From the NCBI GenBank assembly GCA_016929775.1, contig JAFGIE010000074.1:1-5194 (forward strand): a DNA stretch of 5,194 nt, given 5' to 3'. The notes beneath the pieces were generated by a model. It ran no database searches and was not told the origin of the DNA. It was given only the letters and a program-made list of their open reading frames with translations. The DNA is from Anaerolineae bacterium. GTDB lineage: Bacteria > Chloroflexota > Anaerolineae > JAFGEY01. The translations under genes were made by a program, and so were the position numbers. Positions 1 through 5,194 of the stretch are shown one piece after another; the first letter of the stretch is position 1, and each line of letters starts with the position of its first letter.

Positions 1-276
1 GAGCAATCGACCAAGCGCAGTATCCGGGGCAAGCGCCTCAAAGCAGGTTGGGACGAGGACTACCTCGCTCAGGTCCTCTGCAGCATTCAAATGCGATTGC
101 CCTCAACGCGCCGAATGGAACCATTGCCTGCCGGATCGCGTCTTAGAGGTGGGCCATTTTCCAGGCTGCCCGCTTTCGTGTGCGTCCGAGGCGAGGCTGC
201 TGGGCATGTCGGGCAGCTCGCGCGCAGTGCAAGAGGAGGTCGTCGATGCGATACAAGACCGTCACGCTCGTCGTGA
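1..276 (+). CDS. Possible C-terminal tail of an ISAs1-type transposase (5' end outside window)
   Basis: Frame 1 is open from the window edge to a TGA at 274-276. Its first 26 residues include IRGKRLKAGWDEDYLAQVL (nt 22-78). From memory this resembles the basic C-terminal tail of ISAs1-family (H-repeat-associated) DDE transposases, where a KRLKAGWD..YL..VL pattern follows the last catalytic region. The third codon position is GC-rich over these codons, as expected for coding DNA here. After about residue 30 the translation becomes Arg/Gly/Pro-rich and unconvincing, and it overlaps the start of the next gene by 31 nt. The true protein therefore probably ends near nt 90-105, or the copy is decayed and has lost its stop. 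No catalytic residues are in view. The family call is recalled similarity only. The alternative is a chance open frame. Confidence 0.4.
   Translation, partial: EQSTKRSIRGKRLKAGWDEDYLAQVLCSIQMRLPSTRRMEPLPAGSRLRGGPFSRLPAFVCVRGEAAGHVGQLARSARGGRRCDTRPSRSS
91..104 (+). repeat. Candidate right terminal inverted repeat of the upstream insertion sequence
   Basis: The sequence ATGCGATTGCCCTC lies directly after the transposase-like codons. ISAs1-family elements, as I recall them, begin with CAGGGC and so end with GCCCTG. GCCCTC at 99-104 matches this except for the last base. The partner repeat and the flanking target duplication are outside the window, so the boundary cannot be confirmed. If correct, host DNA resumes at about nt 104-105. 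Confidence 0.25.
234..240 (+). promoter_or_regulatory. Ribosome binding site of the A2M gene
   Basis: AGGAGGT is a near-perfect complement to the 3' end of 16S rRNA and lies 5 nt before the ATG at 246. It decides the start. The same frame has a stop (TAG) at 144-146, and the only other upstream candidate noted, a GTG at 180, has no comparable site and would not place the hydrophobic signal segment at the N-terminus. I see no convincing promoter or operator in 105-233. Confidence 0.85.
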
Positions 277-314
277 TCGCGCTGTTGTTGATCGGTGCAG
301 GGGCCACTGCCTGC
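246..314 (+). other. Lipoprotein signal peptide and lipobox
   Basis: Residues 1-23 have a short basic start (MRYK), a hydrophobic core (VTLVVIALLLIGAGA) and Ala-Thr-Ala-Cys at 20-23. Cys23 would be lipidated after signal peptidase II cleavage. The -3 residue is Ala rather than the commoner Leu, so the lipobox is permissible but not optimal. The Thr/Pro linker that follows is typical of anchored exported proteins and supports the call. The alternative is a signal peptidase I cleavage near GAGATA releasing a soluble protein. Confidence 0.8.
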
Positions 315-3300
315 TTGGGGCGCGGTAGGGCGCCGACGCCCACGCCGACGGTACCGCCGGCGACGTCGCCCACAGCGACGCCGACGCCGGGACCCACGCC
401 GACGCCCCTTCCGCCCGATCAGAGGGTGCCCGAGGGCATGGTTTCCCCCGTGGTCGTGCAGCACAGTCCCCTGCCGGGCGAAGAGCTGGCGTTGGATGGC
501 GCGATCGAGGTCGTCTTTGACCGGGCGATGGACAAGGACTCGGTCGAGAAGGCGTTCGAGGTCTCACCCGCGCTGGCGGGACGCTTCCAGTGGGCCGATG
601 CGCGCACCGTGCGCTACCTGCCCGCTGACCTGGCGCGCGGGACGAGCTACCACGTCTACCTGGGGCAGGGCGCGCGCGATACCGCGGGCGCGATCCTGAG
701 CGGCGCCTATCGCTTCCGCTTTGACGCGGTCGGGTATCTCGAGGTCAGCCAGGTGATCCCGGCGCACGACAGCGCCGACGTCGAGGCGGACAGCGTCGTG
801 ACGGTCATGTTCAACCGTCCCGTAGTCCCCCTAACCACGCTCGCCGGGCAGGCAAGCCTTCCTGACCCGCTGACGTTCGATCCGCCGCTCGCCGGGCGCG
901 GAGAGTGGCTCAATACCTCGATCTATGTCTTCCATCCCGATCAGCCGCTAGCGGGCGGGACGCGCTACGTGGCGCGCGTCGCCGCCGGGCTGACCGACAC
1001 GATCGGGGGCGTGCTCGACGAGGACTATGTCTGGTCCTTTAGCACGATTCCGCCCCAGGTCGTGTGGACGGCGCCTTCCGCCGACAACCCGCGCCCGGTG
1101 GGTCCCGATACCGAGGTCCGCGTGACCTTTAACCAGCCAGTCGACGCCGCATCGGCGGTCGCCGCGTTCAGCATGGAGCGCGAGGGCCTCGCCGGACGGC
1201 AGGTCGAGGGAACGTTTGAGGTCCTGACCGAGACGCTGGTCTACCGCCCCGCGCAGATGCTTGACTTTGACGCAACCTACCGGGTCCGCATCGAGGCGGG
1301 CGTGCAGAGCGCGTCGGGCGGCGAGGGCATGCGCGCGCCCTTTGAGTGGCAGATCGTCACCGCGCCGCTGCCGCAGATCGTCGGCACCATGCCCGAGGAC
1401 GGCGAGCAGAGCGCCGATCCCCACACGGGCTTCCGGATCGAGTTCAACACCGTCATCGACCCGGCTACGGTGATGCCGAACCTGACCTGGACGCCGCCCC
1501 TCTCGCCGACACAGGTCTATACCTACTACAGCGAGTGGGACTATGCGTTCTACCTCCACTTTGGCGCGGAGCCGTCGACCGATTACCAGGTCGAGATCGG
1601 CCCCGAGATCGCCGATCCATACGGGAACACCACGGGACAGCGCATGACCGTGCGCTTCCGCACGGCGCCCCTGGATCCGGAGGTGTGGCTCCAGGTGCCG
1701 GGGAGCACGAGCACCGCAAACGCCAATGACCCGGCGCGCGTAACTGTGCGCTATGTCAACGTGGAGCGCCTCGACCTGGCGCTCTACCGGCTCAGCCTGC
1801 AGGAGTTCCTGGACGCGCAGCGCAACTGGTACGATTATCAGCCGCGCGAACGGATCCGTGCGTGGCAGGAACGCGTCGAGGCCCCGCTCAACGAGAGCGC
1901 GGTGGCGCGCGTCGACCTGGTCGAGGGCGGCGGGCGGCTGACGCCCGGCATCTACCTGCTCGATCTCACCTCGCCCGACCTCAAGGGCGAGCGCAGGCCC
2001 GAGCGGCACTTTCTGATCGTCTCGACGCTCAACCTGACGGTCAAGTCTTCGGCTACCGAGATCTTGGTCTGGGCGACTGACCTGGACAGCGGGGACCCGG
2101 TGCCGGACCTCGCGCTGCGGGCCCACCTGTGGCGCGACGGCACGCTGCTGGGGGGTGTGGTCCACACGGATAGGAACGGACTGGCGCGCTTCCCGCGGGG
2201 GACGGAAGCCTTTGAGAGCGTGTTCGTGGTCGGCGAGCCAGCTTTTGTGCTGGGCGCCACGGATTGGGGATACGGGATCTCGCCGTGGGACTTTGGCCTT
2301 TCTGGCGGCGAGGGGTACCAGCCCTACCGGGTGCACGTCTACACCGATCGGCCGATCTATCGCGCCGGGCAGACCGTCTACTACCGCGGCATCGTGCGCG
2401 CGGAGGAGGATGCCCAGTACGACATGCCGGCGATCTCTTCCGTGCAGGTCTCGATCCGTGACGCCGCAGGCGAGCTCGTGCTCGACCGGCGGCTGTCCCT
2501 CGACGCGTTCGGCGCCTTCAGCGGCGAGCTCGTCCTGGACGAGGGCGCGGCGCTGGGCGACTACTCGATCTCGGTCGAGGTCGGCGAGCGCTGGTTCGCG
2601 GACCGCTTCCAGGTCGCCGCCTATCGCGCGCCCGAGTTCGAGGTCACCGTCGCGCCAGAGCGCGCGGAGGTCGTGCGCGGCGAGGCAAGTCGAGCCACGG
2701 TCGCCGTGCGTTACTTTTACGGCGGACCGGTGCGCGATGCGCCCGTGCAGTGGAACGTGATCGGCGAGATCTATACCTTTGCCCCACCCGCGTTCGACCG
2801 CTACAGCTTTAGCGACACGGACGATCCGTGGGTCTGCCGCACCTGCTGGTGGCAGCCCGCGCCTCCGCCCTTGGTCCTGCTCAGCGGGGCGGGCAACACC
2901 GACGGGGAGGGCAACCTGGTGATCGACCTCCCTGGCGAGTGGGTCGACGAGGAAGGCGAGCCGATCGAGCAGAGCCTCGTGTTGACCGTCGAGGCGACGG
3001 TGAGCGGCGCCGATGGACAGGTCATCTCGGGGCGCAGCGAGGCGATCGTCCATCGCAGCGCGACCTATGTGGGCTTGGCGCCGCAGCAGTACGTGGGGCG
3101 GGCGGAGCGCGAGATGGCGATCGACCTGCTGACGGTGGACTGGGCTGCCGAGCGCCAACCGAACCGGGCGCTCCAGCTGTCCGTGTACCGCCGCGAGTGG
3201 GTCAACCTCTGGATCGAGAACGAGGTCGGCGGCGGGCGATGGGAGTGGACCACCGAGGACACCCTGATCACCGAGGGGAGGGTGACCACCGGCGCGCAGG

Positions 3301-5194
3301 GGGAGGGGCGGTATGCCTTTACGCCGCCGGAGGGAGGCGCGTACCACGTGATCGCCGAGACCGTCGACGAGGCGCCCGCAGCGCGATCGAGCATTTTCGT
3401 CTGGGCGAGCGGGCGCGAGTACGTCTCGTGGCGGCGGACGAACGAGGATCGGATCGACCTGATCCCCGATCGGGGCACCTATGTGCCGGGCGACACAGCC
3501 GAGATCTTGATCCCGTCCCCCTTCTCAGGCGCCCACTGGGCGTGGATCACAGTCGAGCGGGGCGGCGTCCTGCGCCAAGAGGTGATCCTGCTCGAGAGCA
3601 ACAGCACCGTGTACCGCCTCCCGATCGAGGACCGCTACGCGCCCAACATCTATGTCTCTGCCGTGATCGTCAAGGGCAAGGACGTGGACAACCCGACTGC
3701 GAGCTACAAGCTGGGGTACGCCGCCCTGACCGTGACCCCCGAGCCGCAGACGCTGCACGTCGAGCTGACGCCCAGCGTCACGCAAGCCGAGCCGGGCGAC
3801 ACGGTCACCTTTGACGTGCGCGCCACCGACTACACGGGGGAGCCCGTCGCTGCCGGGTTCTCGCTCGACCTGGTCGACAAGGCGGTCCTCTCGCTGCTGC
3901 CGCGCGAACCTGACGCGATCCGCGCGGCGTTCTATGGACGGCGCGCGCTGCAGATACAGACTGCCACTGGGCTGGCGATCTCGCTCAACCGCCTGCTGAC
4001 CGGGCAGGAAGAGGAGGCGGTTGGGCTGCGTACGTATGGCCTGGCGCGGGATGAGGCGGCGATGGAAGCCGCGCCGCCGGCGCCCACCGCGCCCCAAGCC
4101 GCGGTGGAGAAAGCGGTGGGCGGGGGTGCCGCCGCGCCCGAGGGTGTGACGCTGCGGGAGACGTTCGCCGACACGGCGTACTGGCGCGCCGACGTGAGCA
4201 CAGATCAGGCGGGCCTCGGACGGGTCGAGATCACGTTGCCCGACAACCTGACGACGTGGGTCTTTCGCGGGGTGGGGACGACGACCGAAACCGTGGTCGG
4301 CGAGGCGACGGTGGAACTGCTCGTCACCAAGCCGCTGCTCGTGCGCCCGGTCACGCCGCGTTTCTTTGTGGTCGGCGACGAGGCGTATCTCTCCGCCCTG
4401 GTGAGCAACAACACGGACGCCGATCGCGAGGTCGACGTCTCGTTGAGCAGCGTGGGCCTGACCCTGTATGACCCGGAGGTCCAGACCGTGTCCGTGCCAG
4501 CGCGGGGCGAGGTAAAGGTCACCTGGCGGGTGCGAGCCGAGGATGTGAGCGCCGTGGAGGTGATCATGGGCGCCGTGTCGGGCGCGTACAGCGATGCAGC
4601 ACGCCCGCGGCTGACGGCCGGCGCGGACAGCACGCTGCTGGTCTACCGCTACACAGCGCCCGACATCGTGGGTACGGGCGGGCAGATCGTCAACGCGGGC
4701 GGGCGGACCGAGGTCGTCGCCTTGCCGCCCCGCTACGACGACCAGCGCGGCGAGCTGGCGATCCAGGTCGACCCGTCGCTCGCGGCGGGCATGCGCGAGG
4801 GGCTCGACTACCTGGAGCATTTCGAGTACGAGTGCACCGAGCAGACGGTCTCGCGCTTCCTACCCAACGTGCTCACCTATCGCGCGCTGCGCGCGCTGGG
4901 GATCGACGATCCCGAGCTGGAGGACAAGCTGCCGGACCTGGTACAGGAGGGGCTGGACAAGCTGTACCTCCAGCAGCGGGACGACGGTGGCTGGGGTTGG
5001 TGGCGCGAGTCGTGGGAGAGCAGCCCCTACATCACTGCCTACGTCGTGTTTGCCATGGCAAAGGCGCGGGATGCGGGCTTTGAGGTCGACGCTGGCGCCC
5101 TCGAGCGCGGGCTGTCCTATCTGAACGGGCAGCTGGTCCAGGCGCGGGGGCTCAAGAGCCACTGGGAGGCGAACCGCCAGGCCTTCATCCTGTA
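246..5194 (+). CDS. Alpha-2-macroglobulin family lipoprotein, thioester-containing (3' end outside window)
   Basis: This is a predicted surface-anchored, broad-range protease trap. Family mechanism: bait cleavage triggers a conformational change and an internal Cys-Gln thioester captures the protease. Visible order by residue: lipoprotein signal 1-23; Thr/Pro linker 29-57; about four Big_5-like Ig domains 69-473; MG domains from about 480, including a TLNLTVKSS...VWATDLDSGDPV block (594-621) typical of the domain before A2M_N; A2M_N with YTDRPIYRAGQ (699-709); the MG junction YRAPEFEV (793-800); bait-region domain from about 1070 (DRGTYVPGD, then VDKAV at 1210-1214); candidate bait loop about 1244-1303; A2M domain from about 1304 (RETFADTAYW); thioester CTEQ 1530-1533; GGWGWW 1581-1586 and SPYITAY 1593-1599 of the alpha-toroid. 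It reads 1649 codons without a stop. E. coli YfhM is about 1650 residues in total, so this protein is longer because of its Ig array and lacks only its C-terminal part. The family is certain; substrate and exact role are inferred. Confidence 0.96.
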   Translation, partial: MRYKTVTLVVIALLLIGAGATACLGRGRAPTPTPTVPPATSPTATPTPGPTPTPLPPDQRVPEGMVSPVVVQHSPLPGEELALDGAIEVVFDRAMDKDSVEKAFEVSPALAGRFQWADARTVRYLPADLARGTSYHVYLGQGARDTAGAILSGAYRFRFDAVGYLEVSQVIPAHDSADVEADSVVTVMFNRPVVPLTTLAGQASLPDPLTFDPPLAGRGEWLNTSIYVFHPDQPLAGGTRYVARVAAGLTDTIGGVLDEDYVWSFSTIPPQVVWTAPSADNPRPVGPDTEVRVTFNQPVDAASAVAAFSMEREGLAGRQVEGTFEVLTETLVYRPAQMLDFDATYRVRIEAGVQSASGGEGMRAPFEWQIVTAPLPQIVGTMPEDGEQSADPHTGFRIEFNTVIDPATVMPNLTWTPPLSPTQVYTYYSEWDYAFYLHFGAEPSTDYQVEIGPEIADPYGNTTGQRMTVRFRTAPLDPEVWLQVPGSTSTANANDPARVTVRYVNVERLDLALYRLSLQEFLDAQRNWYDYQPRERIRAWQERVEAPLNESAVARVDLVEGGGRLTPGIYLLDLTSPDLKGERRPERHFLIVSTLNLTVKSSATEILVWATDLDSGDPVPDLALRAHLWRDGTLLGGVVHTDRNGLARFPRGTEAFESVFVVGEPAFVLGATDWGYGISPWDFGLSGGEGYQPYRVHVYTDRPIYRAGQTVYYRGIVRAEEDAQYDMPAISSVQVSIRDAAGELVLDRRLSLDAFGAFSGELVLDEGAALGDYSISVEVGERWFADRFQVAAYRAPEFEVTVAPERAEVVRGEASRATVAVRYFYGGPVRDAPVQWNVIGEIYTFAPPAFDRYSFSDTDDPWVCRTCWWQPAPPPLVLLSGAGNTDGEGNLVIDLPGEWVDEEGEPIEQSLVLTVEATVSGADGQVISGRSEAIVHRSATYVGLAPQQYVGRAEREMAIDLLTVDWAAERQPNRALQLSVYRREWVNLWIENEVGGGRWEWTTEDTLITEGRVTTGAQGEGRYAFTPPEGGAYHVIAETVDEAPAARSSIFVWASGREYVSWRRTNEDRIDLIPDRGTYVPGDTAEILIPSPFSGAHWAWITVERGGVLRQEVILLESNSTVYRLPIEDRYAPNIYVSAVIVKGKDVDNPTASYKLGYAALTVTPEPQTLHVELTPSVTQAEPGDTVTFDVRATDYTGEPVAAGFSLDLVDKAVLSLLPREPDAIRAAFYGRRALQIQTATGLAISLNRLLTGQEEEAVGLRTYGLARDEAAMEAAPPAPTAPQAAVEKAVGGGAAAPEGVTLRETFADTAYWRADVSTDQAGLGRVEITLPDNLTTWVFRGVGTTTETVVGEATVELLVTKPLLVRPVTPRFFVVGDEAYLSALVSNNTDADREVDVSLSSVGLTLYDPEVQTVSVPARGEVKVTWRVRAEDVSAVEVIMGAVSGAYSDAARPRLTAGADSTLLVYRYTAPDIVGTGGQIVNAGGRTEVVALPPRYDDQRGELAIQVDPSLAAGMREGLDYLEHFEYECTEQTVSRFLPNVLTYRALRALGIDDPELEDKLPDLVQEGLDKLYLQQRDDGGWGWWRESWESSPYITAYVVFAMAKARDAGFEVDAGALERGLSYLNGQLVQARGLKSHWEANRQAFIL
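330..416 (+). repeat. Low-complexity Thr/Pro linker repeat
   Basis: Imperfect tandem copies of ACGCC(G/C) units encode residues 29-57, almost entirely Pro and Thr with a few Ala, Ser, Val and Gly. Such segments act as extended spacers between a lipid anchor and folded extracellular domains and are frequent O-glycosylation targets in other systems. Length variation between strains by slippage is likely. Confidence 0.85.
450..1664 (+). other. Four tandem Big_5-like Ig domains at the N-terminus of the A2M protein
   Basis: I divide residues 69-473 into units at about 69-159, 165-267, 269-372 and 376-473. Each starts with a P-x-x-G/D turn (HSPLPGE, VIPAHDS, TAPSADN, TMPEDGE), continues with a strand such as IEVVFDRAMD, VTVMFNRPV, VRVTFNQPVD or FRIEFNTVID, passes through a YRP/Y..P strand and L..GT.Y or a similar turn, and closes with a strand such as YRFRF, VWSFST, FEWQIVT or VRFRTAP. 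This is the pattern of the bacterial Ig-like Big_5 family. The likely role is a rigid stalk or adhesive spacer. Exact boundaries are estimates. Confidence 0.75.
2835..2846 (+). other. CxxC motif (CRTC, residues 864-867) in a Trp-rich insertion of an MG domain
   Basis: The pair Cys864/Cys867 is flanked by DPWV and WWQPAPPP in the domain after A2M_N. I count only four Cys in the visible protein: lipidated Cys23, this pair and thioester Cys1530. The pair is therefore probably a local disulfide or, less likely, a metal site. Confidence 0.7.
3975..4154 (+). other. Candidate bait region, Ala/Pro/Gly-rich loop
   Basis: Residues about 1244-1303 lie between the bait-region domain (VDKAV at 1210-1214) and the A2M domain (RETFADTAYW from 1304), where the protease-cleaved bait sits in characterised A2M proteins. 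Residues 1269-1303 contain 12 Ala, 5 Pro and 4 Gly of 35, with a single basic residue (Lys1289), so this half is flexible and unstructured. The preceding half carries an acidic patch (QEEEA) and RTYGLAR, which offers tryptic and chymotryptic sites at Arg1262, Tyr1264 and Arg1268. Limits are inferred from position and composition. Confidence 0.7.
4833..4844 (+). other. Internal thioester motif CTEQ (residues 1530-1533)
   Basis: Cys1530 and Gln1533 form the beta-cysteinyl-gamma-glutamyl thioester that attacks the captured protease, and Glu1532 matches the conserved C-x-E-Q pattern. The surrounding EYECTEQTVSRFLPN fits the first helices of the thioester domain. The residue before Cys is Glu where the classical motif has Gly. 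Conservation of both bond-forming residues argues that this copy is thioester-active, unlike A2M paralogues that have lost the Cys. Confidence 0.93.

Noticed and set aside
3..89. Reverse-strand reading that looks protein-like (contains EDLSEVVLVPTCFEALAP) with a possible TTG start.
   Set aside because: It is codon-aligned antisense to the transposase-like frame, has less GC-biased third positions, has an upstream stop within a few codons, and matches no family I recognise.
151..171. Possible hairpin GGGC...GCCC upstream of the A2M gene.
   Set aside because: The stem is only about four base pairs with a long loop and no following T run, so it does not support a terminator or riboswitch.
330..416. 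Repeated ACGCCG units considered as a CRISPR-like or regulatory repeat array.
   Set aside because: The repeats stay in frame and encode a Thr/Pro linker directly after a lipobox, which fully explains them. There are no unique spacers.
948..3347. Very long open frame on the reverse strand (799 codons).
   Set aside because: It is codon-aligned antisense to the A2M gene, so its stops can arise only from sense codons TTA, CTA or TCA, which are rare in this GC-rich gene. It ends exactly at the sense CTA at 948-950. The product is Arg/Asp/His-rich with no recognisable domain, while the sense strand carries unambiguous A2M motifs.
2828..3814. Forward open frame of 328 codons in another reading frame.
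   Set aside because: It lies wholly within the A2M gene. Its product is dominated by Arg, Gly and Ala, as expected when a GC-rich gene is read out of frame, and the overlapping A2M frame has clear family motifs throughout.
3525..4820. Second long reverse-strand open frame (431 codons).
   Set aside because: It has the same antisense phase as 948-3347 and ends at the sense TCA at 3525-3527. It is opposite the bait-region, A2M and thioester-domain coding sequence, with low-complexity Arg/Gly-rich stretches and no recognisable family.

Overview
This is high-GC bacterial DNA. One large gene fills almost all of it: nt 246 to the end of the window, + strand, with no stop codon reached. It encodes an alpha-2-macroglobulin (A2M) family protein that appears to be a secreted, lipid-anchored protease trap. 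The 1649 complete codons visible give, in order: a lipoprotein signal peptide (Cys23), a Thr/Pro linker, about four Big_5-like Ig domains, the macroglobulin (MG) domain series with the YTDRPIYRAGQ hallmark, the bait-region domain, an Ala/Pro/Gly-rich candidate bait loop, the A2M domain, and the start of the thioester domain with an intact CTEQ motif. The window ends inside the thioester domain, so the rest of that domain and the C-terminal receptor-binding-like region lie downstream.

The lipoprotein signal, Thr/Pro linker, Ig stalk and high GC fit a member of Chloroflexota. This is inference from style and recalled family resemblance. No rRNA or marker gene is present to confirm it.

Layout. 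Nt 1-90 read in frame 1 as what looks like the C-terminal tail of an ISAs1-type transposase, and nt 91-104 may be the right end of that element. Nt 105-233 hold no gene I can support. A strong Shine-Dalgarno sequence (AGGAGGT, 234-240) sits 5 nt before the ATG at 246, and the A2M gene follows. Long open frames antisense to the gene (948-3347, 3525-4820) and in another forward frame (2828-3814) are shadows of GC-rich coding sequence.

Function. A protease that cuts the bait loop would trigger a conformational change and expose the thioester, which would covalently capture the protease. The lipid anchor, linker and Ig domains would hold the trap away from the membrane. The penicillin-binding protein 1C partner often found beside proteobacterial A2M genes is not in this window.
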